This document shows positions 23,416 through 31,711 of a stretch of 36,211 nucleotides of DNA, one piece after another (within the stretch, counting starts at the first letter, position 1; each line of letters opens with the position of its first letter). This stretch comes from Methanobacteriota archaeon (GTDB lineage: Archaea; Halobacteriota; Methanomicrobia; Methanomicrobiales; Methanospirillaceae), in the NCBI GenBank assembly GCA_029547605.1, contig JAKPPB010000003.1, positions 1 to 36,211 of the forward strand, read 5' to 3'. The notes beneath the pieces are model-generated. The model was not told the origin of the DNA. It made no database searches and saw nothing but the letters and a program-made list of their open reading frames with translations. The translations under genes and the position numbers were made by a program.

Positions 23416-24636
23416 ATGGTCTCACTCGCCGAAATCCAGGCTGCCTCACTTCTCCTGGAGGGAAAGGTGATCCGCACCCCCCTCGTGTATTCCCCCACCT
23501 TCTCTGAGATGACCGGTGGCGAGGTGTACCTGAAGCTTGAGACCATGCAGAAGGCAGGGTCCTTCAAGGTCCGCGGCGCGGCCAACCGGATATTCGGGAA
23601 ACGGAGCGAGATCGGCAAACGCGGCGTAATCGCGGCGTCCGCCGGGAACCATGCCCAGGGTGTCGCCGTGGCCGCCTCGATGGCGGGTGTCGCGGCCACT
23701 ATCGTCATGCCCGAGTGGGTCTCGCTCGCCAAGCAGGAAGCCACGGTAGGATATGGTGCAAGGGTCATCCTCAGGGGCGGCAGCCTTGAGGAGAGCATCG
23801 CTCATGCCATGCAGGCGGCCCTCGACGAGGAAATGACCTTCATCCACCCTTACGACGACCCGCTGGTCATCGCCGGCCAGGGGACCATCGGGCTCGAGAT
23901 CCTCGAAGACCTTCCGAACGTCGATCTCGTGATCGTTCCCGTCGGGGGAGGCGGACTGATCTCAGGGATTGCGAGTGCGGTGAAGTCCGCCCGGCCGGGC
24001 ACGCGGGTGGTCGGCGTCCAGGCGGCAGCATGTCCCTCGGCGGCCGAGGCCCTCCGCCGGGGAGGCCCGGTCGAAGTCGGGGCCGGTCCTACCATCGCTG
24101 ACGGGATACGGGTGAAACGGACCGGCGACCATACGTATCCAGTCCTCCGGGACTGTGTCAGCAGCGTGGTGCTCGTGGACGAGGAGGCCATCACGAGCGC
24201 GATGCTCCAGCTCCTCGAGCGAAAGAAAGTCCTCTCCGAGGGGGCGGGTGCAGCGCCCCTTGCTGCACTCCTCTCTGGTGTGGTCCCTCTGGCACAGGGG
24301 GAGAAGGTGGCCCTCGTGATAAGCGGCGGGAACGTGGATACCTTCCTCCTGGAAAGGATCCTGAAAAAAGGTCTGTATTCAGGCGGGAGGATGGTGCAGC
24401 TCGCCGTCGTTGTCGAAGAGGGGGCCCATTCCCTCCCTGCGCTCCTGCAAATCCTCGCCCGTGCCGGCGGAGTCGTCAACCGTATTGATCAGGAACGGAG
24501 CGCCCCCGACCTCCCCGTGCACCAGATGCGGGTGATACTGGAACTTGAAGTGCGGGGTCAGGCTCATCGGGAAGCGTTGATTGCCGCGCTGCACGAGGCT
24601 GGCTTCGCTGCACGACCCTTCCCGGGGGGTTACTGA
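23416..24636 (+). CDS. ilvA: Threonine ammonia-lyase (threonine dehydratase)
   Basis: 406 residues, PLP-dependent deamination of threonine to 2-oxobutanoate (isoleucine pathway or threonine breakdown). K51 in G-S-F-K-V-R-G-A binds PLP, S-A-G-N-H-A-Q-G is the phosphate or substrate loop, and the glycine loop is V-G-G-G-G-L. A C-terminal ACT-like regulatory domain (about 330-406: M-V-Q-L-A-V-V-V-E-E) resembles the shorter, TdcB-like enzymes. The ATG at 23416 is chosen over 23365 because the family begins near S-L-A-E-I-Q. Its last 160 bp are overlapped on the opposite strand by the tail of the Clp1-like gene. Confidence 0.92.
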   Translation: MVSLAEIQAASLLLEGKVIRTPLVYSPTFSEMTGGEVYLKLETMQKAGSFKVRGAANRIFGKRSEIGKRGVIAASAGNHAQGVAVAASMAGVAATIVMPEWVSLAKQEATVGYGARVILRGGSLEESIAHAMQAALDEEMTFIHPYDDPLVIAGQGTIGLEILEDLPNVDLVIVPVGGGGLISGIASAVKSARPGTRVVGVQAAACPSAAEALRRGGPVEVGAGPTIADGIRVKRTGDHTYPVLRDCVSSVVLVDEEAITSAMLQLLERKKVLSEGAGAAPLAALLSGVVPLAQGEKVALVISGGNVDTFLLERILKKGLYSGGRMVQLAVVVEEGAHSLPALLQILARAGGVVNRIDQERSAPDLPVHQMRVILELEVRGQAHREALIAALHEAGFAARPFPGGY

Positions 24637-25492
24637 GATCTACCTGGAGGGACCCCACATGGACCGTGGCAACCCGGTGCGCATCGTGCGGTGGTGCGCG
24701 GAATGCCAGGGTGCCTGACACGAGGTCGAGCCTGTCCACAAGCCCGAGGGTGACCACCATCATCTCGGCATCGCAGAGGGCGATAAGCAGGTCTTTCCAT
24801 GACTCCTCCCTGAAGGACTCGGGCATCCTGCCGTGCACCCCGAGCCCCGAGAGGAACCTGGCGTGCGGGATGGCATTCGCGAAATACTCCGAGAATTTCT
24901 GGAAGCGGTAGAGGCGCCTCCAGTCGCGTTTCCGCTCCACGACCTGCGGGGGCGCGGTGCACTCGATGATCTGGATCCGGGGATGGCGGCGGAAGTTCAC
25001 CAGTATCCCCTCGAGTTCCGGCCCGCGTTCGAATCCCACCACCAGGTCGGGCTGGAGGAGGTCGATCATCCGGACATGGAACTCCTGTGCCGCCGGCTCC
25101 ACTACCCACCCAGGCGAGTCCACCACCAGGAACGACGCGCCCTCATCCCTCGCCCGCTCCTTGAGCCGGAGTGCCCCGACAAGCTCCTGGACCATGTGCC
25201 CGCTCGGGGTCACCGCGCCAACGAACCTGAGAAAGGTCGCCCGTGGGCAGTCGAACGAGTCCTGGTAGAGGGCCAGTCCCACGGTCGCCGGGGGACCAAG
25301 GGTGGACTGTCCGATGTCACAGTCAAGAAAGCCTGTGAGGGCCACATTGGCCAGCCGGGAAGTCAGCCAGCGGCAGAACGTGGTCTTTCCCCTGTCTGCG
25401 GCACCGACCACGTACACCATCCCCGATCCCCTGTCCCGGAGTGCGCGGAGCACCGCTTCCCACTCGGAGGGGATCACAATATCAGACGCCAC
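24476..25492 (-). CDS. Clp1-like polynucleotide 5'-kinase family P-loop protein
   Basis: 338 residues. Walker A is G-A-A-D-R-G-K-T (30-37), and D-C-D-I-G-Q-S-T-L-G-P-P and V-V-D-S-P-G-W-V follow as in Clp1/Grc3-type RNA kinases. Archaeal relatives phosphorylate 5'-OH ends of RNA or DNA. The recognisable domain ends about residue 287 (H-V-G-S-L-Q-V-D-L-S), precisely where the opposite-strand ilvA gene ends. The remaining about 51 residues are antisense to ilvA and rich in Pro, Arg and Ser. The original stop was probably lost, extending the protein. It is followed upstream by the RsbW-like gene on the same strand. Confidence 0.8.
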   Translation of the reverse strand: MASDIVIPSEWEAVLRALRDRGSGMVYVVGAADRGKTTFCRWLTSRLANVALTGFLDCDIGQSTLGPPATVGLALYQDSFDCPRATFLRFVGAVTPSGHMVQELVGALRLKERARDEGASFLVVDSPGWVVEPAAQEFHVRMIDLLQPDLVVGFERGPELEGILVNFRRHPRIQIIECTAPPQVVERKRDWRRLYRFQKFSEYFANAIPHARFLSGLGVHGRMPESFREESWKDLLIALCDAEMMVVTLGLVDRLDLVSGTLAFRAPPHDAHRVATVHVGSLQVDLSNPPGRVVQRSQPRAARQSTLPDEPDPALQVPVSPASGARGGRGRSVPDQYG

Positions 25493-25519
25493 TCCACTCT
25501 TCCTCTTGGTGCTCTTTCG

Positions 25520-25972
25520 TCATAAATGATCAGACTCACTCGCCGGCTCACCCGGCTTTCGGAATCTCGTCATGCAGAGGATATTCTTGCCCCCTGAATA
25601 CTCGTATGTGACCGTATCCATGAGGTTTCGGATGAGATGGACCCCGAGCCCTCCGATGGGCCGATCCTCCACCCCGCCACTGAGATCAGGGGGTTCGACT
25701 GCAAGGGGGTCGAAGGGGTGTCCGCTGTCGATGATACAGACTGTCGCGGAGGTGGGGGTCACGGTGCACTCCACCGTCACCTCACCCTCGCCGGGAGTAT
25801 AGGCATACCGGATGATGTTGGTGCAGGCCTCGTCAACGGCAAGATCCATCTCAAAGATTGTCTTCTCGGGGAAGCCATGCTCTCTAAGGAGACCGGTGAC
25901 CATGCTGGTCAGCGCCTCGAGGTGCCCGAGCGTCGCAGGGACGGTCAGCCTGCGGGTCACACCGCCTGTCAT
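25520..25972 (-). CDS. RsbW/SpoIIAB-like anti-sigma-type serine kinase (HATPase)
   Basis: 150 residues of the HATPase_c_2 family. The N-box is D-L-A-V-D-E-A-C-T-N-I-I-R-Y-A-Y (43-58), then I-D-S-G-H-P-F-D-P and the G-box G-G-L-G-V-H-L-I-R-N-L-M-D. In bacteria such kinases bind a sigma factor and phosphorylate a STAS antagonist. Here the 4-nt overlap with the PP2C phosphatase gene and the STAS gene just upstream complete the same regulatory circuit. Archaea have no sigma factors, so the kinase's other partner is unknown. Confidence 0.87.
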   Translation of the reverse strand: MTGGVTRRLTVPATLGHLEALTSMVTGLLREHGFPEKTIFEMDLAVDEACTNIIRYAYTPGEGEVTVECTVTPTSATVCIIDSGHPFDPLAVEPPDLSGGVEDRPIGGLGVHLIRNLMDTVTYEYSGGKNILCMTRFRKPGEPASESDHL

Positions 25973-27333
25973 GTTCCCACCTTCAGGACGAGCAGCGTCA
26001 TGTCGTCGTTCTGCGGCGCAGCCCCCGTATGGGCTGCCACTGCGTCCTGGATTGCGGCAAGCGCCTCGCCTGCGGTGCGATCGTGCAGCCCTTTCACCAG
26101 GTCCGCCAGCCGCTCGTCCCCGAACTGCTGCTGCGATGCGTCTTCCGCCTCGGTTACGCCGTCGGTATAGAGGACAAGCAGGTCACCAGGATAGAGCTTG
26201 ACAGATCGCTCCTCGTAGACCGCTCCTTCGTCAGCCCCAAGCGCAATCCCGGAGGCCGGAAGTTCGCTGAGGGATCCGTCCGCCCTTGCAAGCATCGGCG
26301 GGTTATGGCCGGCGTTTACGTAGGAAAGGGTTCTTTCCGCGGGTTCAAGGATACAGAAGAAGAGCGTCACGAACATCCCCGATCCGGATTCACGGCAGAT
26401 GAGGGCATTCGCATCGCTCACCGCATCGCGCGGCCGCTGGTGCCATGCGGCGCTTGCGCGCATCACCGTGGAAGAGAGGGCCATGAAAAGTGCGGCAGGA
26501 ACCCCCTTGTCCGAGACATCGGCGATCACGAGGCCAACCCTTCCCCCCGGAGAACCAAGCACGTCGTAGAAGTCCCCACCCACCTCGCGTGCAGGCCGAC
26601 TCTCCGCGGCAAGTGCATATCCAGGGAGTGTGGGGAGGGAAGGGGGAAGGAAGCTCTCCTGGATCTCCCTGGCAATCTGGAGCTCAGCGTTCTTCCGCTG
26701 CAGCTCGGCCTGGTAGCGGTCACGCTCCCTGCAGGTCCTTCTCTCGTTCTCGAGGTTGAGCGTGATGAACGCAAAGATGAACATGCCGGCCGCGTTTGCA
26801 GCAATCATAGGGAATGCCGCATCCGAGACGAGCTCGACTGCGTCGGGGAGGGGACGACTCAGGAGGAGGACGAGTCCCATGTGCATCCCCTCGATCAGGA
26901 CCGCACCCGAGACCGCGAGGAGGAGGCCAGGAAAACGCTTCCGGTTGGCAAGGTTGATGATGCCTGCAAGGAGGCCGGCAAGCACAGTCGCAAGCGAGCA
27001 TGAGACCGCGGTAAACCCACCCATGGTCATCCGGTACCCCGCCCCTATCAGACCCGCGCCAATTCCCGCGACCGGTCCTCCCACAAACCCGGCCACCATC
27101 GGGCCAAGGTCGCGGATGTTGAGGGGGGCGCCGAGGATATCGATGCCACTCTCGGAACCATAGATAGAGAGGATCCCAAAGATCAGGATAAGGATAGCCT
27201 GGTTCTTCCAGGAGAAGCCCCCCTCGAGCACCTCGGGATAGAAGCGGGTCCTCGTCACAAGGTAGGCGAAGACCACCACCACGCACATCATCTGAAAGAG
27301 GATGAGGAAATCGGTGACCACTTCGGGGAGCAT
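25969..27333 (-). CDS. Membrane-anchored PP2C/SpoIIE-type serine phosphatase with 5TM-LYT-like sensor
   Basis: 454 residues. Residues about 1-200 form several transmembrane helices with the N-I-R-D-L-G-P and G-P-V-A-G-I-G-A-G segments of 5TMR-LYT-type sensors. A coiled linker (about 205-235, E-R-D-R-Y-Q-A-E-L-Q-R-K-N-A-E-L-Q) leads to a SpoIIE/RsbU PP2C domain (about 240-454) with G-G-D-F-Y-D, I-A-D-V-S-D-K-G, N-A-G-H-N-P-P, Y-T-D-G-V-T-E and N-D-D-M-T, the metal-binding set. It would dephosphorylate the STAS protein (27373-27726) in response to a membrane signal. It is 40 nt downstream of the STAS gene and overlaps the kinase gene by 4 nt. Confidence 0.9.
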   Translation of the reverse strand: MLPEVVTDFLILFQMMCVVVVFAYLVTRTRFYPEVLEGGFSWKNQAILILIFGILSIYGSESGIDILGAPLNIRDLGPMVAGFVGGPVAGIGAGLIGAGYRMTMGGFTAVSCSLATVLAGLLAGIINLANRKRFPGLLLAVSGAVLIEGMHMGLVLLLSRPLPDAVELVSDAAFPMIAANAAGMFIFAFITLNLENERRTCRERDRYQAELQRKNAELQIAREIQESFLPPSLPTLPGYALAAESRPAREVGGDFYDVLGSPGGRVGLVIADVSDKGVPAALFMALSSTVMRASAAWHQRPRDAVSDANALICRESGSGMFVTLFFCILEPAERTLSYVNAGHNPPMLARADGSLSELPASGIALGADEGAVYEERSVKLYPGDLLVLYTDGVTEAEDASQQQFGDERLADLVKGLHDRTAGEALAAIQDAVAAHTGAAPQNDDMTLLVLKVGT

Positions 27334-27372
27334 GGTATCAGGCGGCAGTCAAGTGATAGGCGGAGAGCGCAG

Positions 27373-27726
27373 TCATCGTGCCGGGTCCGCCCCGAGCGCC
27401 TCGTCAAGGTTCCGGTAGATGGGAAAGAGGCGGTTGAACCCTGCAATATCAAAGACCTTCTGGATCTCAGGTGCGAGTGCGGTGAGCTTCAACATTCCTC
27501 CCGAGGATTTCAGCCTCTTCAACCCCGAGAGCAGCACCCGCAGGCCGGCACTGCTGATATACTCGAGGCCGGAGAGATCGACGACCAGCTGGCGATCTCC
27601 TCCATCAATAAGGCGGTTGATATGCGCCTCCGCGTCCGGGGAGGTGGTTGCATCCATGCGTCCTTTCAGAAACACCACGGGAATATCACCCCGGCGCTCT
27701 TCCGCAACCTGCAGGATTGTGCTCAT
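27373..27726 (-). CDS. STAS-domain anti-anti-sigma-type protein (RsbV/SpoIIAA-like)
   Basis: 117 residues. It starts S-T-I-L-Q-V-A-E-E and has G-R-M-D-A-T-T-S and the phosphorylation loop L-E-Y-I-S-S-A-G-L-R-V-L-L, where S58 or S59 is the likely target of the RsbW-like kinase. The ATG at 27726 has a GGAGAG stretch about 11 nt upstream; a longer frame from a TTG at 27834 is less family-like. A minus-strand TATA-like sequence near 27850 (CGAATATAACTG) probably drives the three-gene operon. First gene of the partner-switching set. Confidence 0.87.
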   Translation of the reverse strand: MSTILQVAEERRGDIPVVFLKGRMDATTSPDAEAHINRLIDGGDRQLVVDLSGLEYISSAGLRVLLSGLKRLKSSGGMLKLTALAPEIQKVFDIAGFNRLFPIYRNLDEALGADPAR

Positions 27727-28249
27727 TGAAGAATCTCTCTCTCCTTCATCCCATATGAGCGTAGCGAGAGGGGCGCTGCGGCAGAGGAGACAGCGCTGTT
27801 TCGATTGGAGAGAGGAGGGGCCCGGAGAGAGCAAATATCCTCAAATAACAGTTATATTCGAAATTAAAACTTAAATTTTGCGTATTTTTTGAAGCTGGGA
27901 AATATCCCCCGTGACGTATCTCAGCATCCTGATGTTTCAGAAATGGACCCAAAAAGAGGTAAGGGAAATGGTCCTGAAAGGAAAAACCTATCGGTCTTTT
28001 CATATAGCAATATATGGTTTATTGAATTTTCGGGCTGCAGGATCCGCTGCCAGAAAGTGTCCCAATACACCAGGGGATATTCATAATACGCACAATCACA
28101 CAAGAAAAAGGCTGGCTTGAGGGATCAACTCCCACACCCTCGGGACGAAAGGAAGTCTGCACGCCTACGCTTTGTCCGTTTCGCACTCCCGGAAAAAAAG
28201 ATCATCCCCTGCCAGAAACCGCTGGACCGTCACCTCCGGGAGAGTGGCC
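27727..28249. other. AT-rich intergenic region between the STAS gene and xerA
   Basis: About 520 bp without a supportable gene. It contains the probable STAS operon TATA box near 27850, AT-rich DNA at 27840-27890, and one copy of a 28-bp inverted-repeat-containing motif at 27997-28024. Open frames here are short and have no family features. Confidence 0.5.
27997..28024 (-). repeat. 28-bp motif with inverted arms, copy 1 (candidate Xer or operator site)
   Basis: On the minus strand it reads AATAAACCATAT-ATTGCT-ATATGAAAAG: arms CATAT/ATATG around a 6-bp centre. It matches 26 of 28 positions with a copy at 33857-33884 in the opposite orientation. It lies 226 bp from the 3' end of xerA. Length and arm-centre-arm layout resemble Xer dif sites, but the sequence is not a recognised dif consensus. 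A TATA/operator element is the alternative. Confidence 0.55.
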
Positions 28250-29212
28250 TTACCACTGCTCGCTCTCCGGTTCAGTTCTCTGCTCAGATTTCTTGTCGCT
28301 GTTTTTTCGCTCTGACAGGGGGAAAAATTCCTGGTACACTCTCTTTCGCTCTTCCAGGTCAGTATGCAGGTAGATCTCGGTCGTCTTGATCGAGGTGTGC
28401 CCCAGGTTCTCCTGCACCACCCGCAGGTTCTTTGATCTCCGGTAGAGCTCGCTTGCGTAACTGTGGCGGATCTTATGCGGGGTGATCCCTTCGGGGGCAT
28501 ATTTCCTGAATATATGCTGAACTGCCCTCGGAGAGATGTGATGGCCCTGCTGGCCGACAAAGAGCGGCCCCTCGATCCTCTTACCGATGAATGCATCCAT
28601 CTCTGCGAGGGTATCCGGGTCGACAAACACGATCCGTATCTTGCCCCCCTTTCCCCGCACCTTGATAGTCCCGTCCTCGAAGTCGATATCCTCGATGTTG
28701 ATCCCGCAGAGCTCGGAGACCCGGACGCCAGTCGCGTAGATGGCCCGCACGATCAGCCTGTCGCGGACATCGTCGATTGAATCGATCAGCCTGAGCACCT
28801 GGCTGTGCTTGAGGTACCGCAGTTCCTGACCCTTGATCTTTGGTCGTTCCACAGCAAGCATGGGGTTGGCGGAGACCGCCCCCTGGGAGTACAGGAACCG
28901 GTAAAAAGAACTCAAAGTGGAGATGATCCGGTGGAGGGTCTTCGGCTTATACGTCCGCATCGAGGTCACAAACGAGAGGTAATCGTCAAGGAGCACCGGT
29001 GGGACTTCGACGCTCGTCTCAACCCGGGCCTTTGAGAAGTCTTCCCAGTAGATCATCAGCTTCTGGGGGTCGATGTTTCGCCTGAGCCAGACATAGTATG
29101 CGAAGTGTTTGACCACCTGCTCGTAGCTCTGGATGGTACGGGGGGAATAATTGCGCATTCTCAGGTAGTGGCGGTAGCGGTTGAGCCATTCCGAGAAAAA
29201 TCCCCCCTGCAT
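28250..29212 (-). CDS. xerA: XerA-like tyrosine recombinase
   Basis: 320 residues. An N-terminal SAM-like core-binding domain (about 1-110: Y-S-P-R-T-I-Q-S-Y) is followed by a catalytic domain with all six residues: R164 (T-G-V-R-V-S-E-L), K188 (V-R-G-K-G-G-K), H246 and R249 (T-P-H-K-I-R-H-S), H272 (L-G-H-T-S-I-K-T-T) and nucleophile Y281 (E-I-Y-L-H). In archaea XerA resolves chromosome dimers at dif, and related enzymes move integrated elements. A charged tail (K-N-S-D-K-K-S-E-Q-R-T-E) extends beyond Y281. Its flank is unusually gene-poor and repeat-rich. Confidence 0.92.
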   Translation of the reverse strand: MQGGFFSEWLNRYRHYLRMRNYSPRTIQSYEQVVKHFAYYVWLRRNIDPQKLMIYWEDFSKARVETSVEVPPVLLDDYLSFVTSMRTYKPKTLHRIISTLSSFYRFLYSQGAVSANPMLAVERPKIKGQELRYLKHSQVLRLIDSIDDVRDRLIVRAIYATGVRVSELCGINIEDIDFEDGTIKVRGKGGKIRIVFVDPDTLAEMDAFIGKRIEGPLFVGQQGHHISPRAVQHIFRKYAPEGITPHKIRHSYASELYRRSKNLRVVQENLGHTSIKTTEIYLHTDLEERKRVYQEFFPLSERKNSDKKSEQRTEPESEQW

Positions 29213-29307
29213 GCTCTATTCTTTTTTTCCTCGAATTATAAACTTTTTGCGCAGAATACACATTTCACGACAAATAACGCTCGACCATGTCAGGGATGAA
29301 AAAAACA

Positions 29308-29488
29308 GACTCTTCGCTCTCTGGTATGGGCAGGATTGATGGACTGTATGGTTATATAGGAGCTATCCGCCCCTACACTCATATATGGAGTGCAAGGCTG
29401 TTGCCCCCTATAGGGCACCCAGGCAATGGTTCGACGACTCAATGGGTATGCAGAAAAAATCTCAATTCAGATCCTCACAAAAACCATC
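29308..29488 (+). repeat. Dispersed structured repeat, copy B
   Basis: Contains GACTCTTCGCTCTCTGGTAT, GGGCAGGATTGATGGACT, a TATA-like TTATATAGG, GGAGCTATCCGCCCC, the stem TTGCC/GGCAA around CCCTATAGGG, GACTCAATGGGTATGCAGA and CTCAATTCAGATCCTCACA. Same block order as copy A. The TTGCC/GGCAA stem occupies the place of GCCGCCG/CGGCGGC in copy A. Confidence 0.75.
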
Positions 29489-30173
29489 AGGGAGATTAAA
29501 ACAAGTGCCATGGAAGTTGGTTGCCCTTCCGAAGCATGAATGGCATCCATGTGGAAAGCACACGATATCGATCAAAGACGCACTTATAAATCTCCAATTT
29601 CCTGGGCTTTTATTCGCACGAGATTGGAAAATTTTTCTTTCGACAAGGGTTTCCCTCTATTTATTGAAATTGTGCCGAAAAAGCACGATTATTTATGTAT
29701 CTGAAATTCTGGAACCCTGCGATGGTTCCCGCACTTGCGAATATATGAATTCCTCCGCCCCTTCCTTTCGAAAAAAAAGGTGTGCAAGGGGAAATAGACG
29801 AGACAGGAAACCACACTTGGGCATCGGCTGTAATGGAATGCTCAATCAACATTGATGCACAAAATCCGTTTACTAAAGGTTCGGTTGCATCACCTACGGC
29901 AATATCAGTCGTGATTAATGTCTCCTGTTGCTCAACCGGTTGAGATCCTGAGTTTCTCTGCCTGAAAAGCAATGAATCGTTTTAAAACTCGCATCCACAC
30001 GCCATGTGACACACTGGAATAGCCTTTGGGATATAGCAATTCACCCTCCTTTGGGAAGGTGTTGTGAGCAGGCTAAGGAAAGAATATGATTCTGTCGATC
30101 ACGATGTGCCCAATTGGGTGAGGAAAAGGGGGAAGTTTCCCCGAAAGAGGCGGGAATGTGGGATCTTTTATGG

Positions 30174-30359
30174 CCCTTCGCAACCTGGTGTGGGGAGGAT
30201 TGGGTGAACCGGACACATTTTGTGGGGGCTATCCGGCCCTACACCCCCACCTGCGATGCATTCCGCCTCCCCCGAAGGACGCCCCGGCGGCGGGCTCAGT
30301 GACTCGATTGATATGCAGATAACAATTGATTCAGTCTTCCCACACAAAACAGCGAGGAG
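30174..30359 (+). repeat. Dispersed structured repeat, copy C (tandem with D)
   Basis: Blocks: CCCTTCGC, TGGTGTGGGGAGGATTGG, GGGGGCTATCCGGCCCTACA, stem CCGCC/GGCGG across 30262-30291, GTGACTCGATTGATATGCAG, GATTCAGTCTTCCCACAC and ACAGCGAGGAG. The last block leads straight into copy D, giving a period of about 186 bp. Confidence 0.7.
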
Positions 30360-30530
30360 ACTCTTTTTTTTCTATTGCGGGCAGGATTGACGGACTATAG
30401 TATAAAGGGGGATTATCCGGCCCCCACATTCGATGGCTACACCGCTGTTATTGAGAAGGCGCCCCTGCAGCGGTTGGATGACTGAATAGGTATGCAAAAG
30501 AATCCCCTCAATTTATCCCCCCACTTAAAA
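30358..30530 (+). repeat. Dispersed structured repeat, copy D
   Basis: Blocks: GACTCTTTTTT, GCGGGCAGGATTGACGGACT, TATA-like GTATAAAG, a GGGGG(ATTATCCGG)CCCCC hairpin, stem ACCGCTG/CAGCGGT (30440-30476), GACTGAATAGGTATGCA and CCCCTCAATTTATCC. A GGGG-rich segment (GGGGAGG) near 30530 may be its end. Confidence 0.75.
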
Positions 30531-31591
30531 GGGGAGGCAGAGGAAAAATTTTATTCAGTTTCTCATTCCCATTGTGCGAGAGTATGCGGGAAGTGACAGG
30601 AAGACCCACCTGGAATACCCCCTCAATGGAAATCAGTTCAGTCTCTCTCACTTATGACTTGTGCCATTGCGTTCAAATGCAGTCCGAGTGTTTATACAAA
30701 GATCATAGGTTTTCGCATCATTTTGGAATGAATTTCATGCCTTGCTTCCTATCTATACACTGAGGGAAGAGAGGAGAGAGGGAAGTTCCTGTATGCAATT
30801 CCAGATCACTCTCAAACACCAATAAATCCAAAGAAGTGTTATCGGGGCACTGAATCCATTCTCATGGACAAAACGGACAAACAGTTGGAAAAACCCTCGG
30901 TTTCCAGTGGTTCAAAGAGGAGTCTCCCCGGGCAATCCAGTGAGTGCCAAAAGGCCGGCAGGGACAAATCATTGGGAGGGAGGATCTCTCCAATTCGTAT
31001 CCTGTTCATCGTGTTCAACCCAAAAACTGGTTATGTAAGATCTCGTGGGTGTGTCCCGGTTTCCAATGATAGTGTGAGGTAACGCAAGTGATTGATAAAG
31101 TGTTTTTCAACCGAGGAGGAAAAAATCCTCCATTCTCTCCACCACATCCATTTTCCGAGATTCTACTCGCCTATTAAATGGAAGAGGGAAATGTGAACTG
31201 CGTGGAACACTGAATCGCGTTTCCGGGATGCCATACGGGTGTGGCCCATCATCGAGCGGGAAGTGTGCATTCAGGTCGCGTATGAGGAATTGTGGTCATC
31301 CGGGTAGATCTCCGCTCAACTTCATGCAGATTGGGCGTATCACCCCAACTGCTCTCTCCCTGCAATCATTTGAACGCAGGACCATTGGGTCAAAGCACAC
31401 TCTCTCAGTTCCCATTCGATGCAGCTCTCTCCAGGCAAGAAGGGGATTCCCACACATTATCTTACTCTGCACAAATCCTTGGGGTGAGAACGAAGGCACT
31501 CAGTTGCTTTTGCCACGCACTCATAGGCGAGATATTCACTTTCACCCTCCCCGGCAGAGGTTTTTCTAGGTGATCCCCTCCAGATAAGAAG

Positions 31592-31711
31592 TGTCTGTAT
31601 CAATGCCACCTTGAGGATACAGACATGGGCAGAAACCCCATGGAAAAGTAATCTGCCAAGAGAAACCTGGATTCACGGGGGATCCCGGTACCCCCTTTTT
31701 GCGGGATCCCC
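31592..31711. ncRNA. Candidate structured RNA: three successive perfect hairpins
   Basis: TGTCTGTATC (31592-31601) pairs with GATACAGACA (31616-31625). CATGGG (31624-31629) pairs with CCCATG (31637-31642). GGGGATCCCG (31678-31687) pairs with CGGGATCCCC (31702-31711). Inside the last hairpin, GGGGG (31677-31681) and CCCCC (31691-31695) can form an alternative short stem directly followed by TTTTT, like an intrinsic terminator. GATCCCCTCC occurs both at 31572-31581 and 31705-31714, so the GGGGATC arm could pair with either. No gene overlaps. No known RNA family was recognised; strand is unknown. Confidence 0.5.

Noticed and set aside
27746-28003. An 85-codon minus-strand frame beginning inside the 28-bp motif
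   Set aside because: Its start lies in the inverted-repeat/TATA core and it overlaps the STAS promoter and start; composition is not protein-like.
29661-29972. A 103-codon minus-strand frame in the gene-poor region
   Set aside because: No recognisable domain, no promoter at a sensible distance and it overlaps other equally weak frames; not strong enough to call.
30660-30700. A tRNA-like T-arm (GTTCAAATGC)
   Set aside because: The loop has the wrong length and no anticodon arm, D-arm or acceptor stem can be built around it. No tRNA was found in the window.
30864-31082. A 72-codon plus-strand frame starting M-D-K-T-D-K-Q
   Set aside because: Acceptable composition but no family features, no ribosome site and no neighbouring partner; left as an unassigned possibility.
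30864-31560. Possible RNase P or SRP RNA in the gene-poor region
   Set aside because: The conserved motifs expected for these RNAs were not seen on reading either strand.
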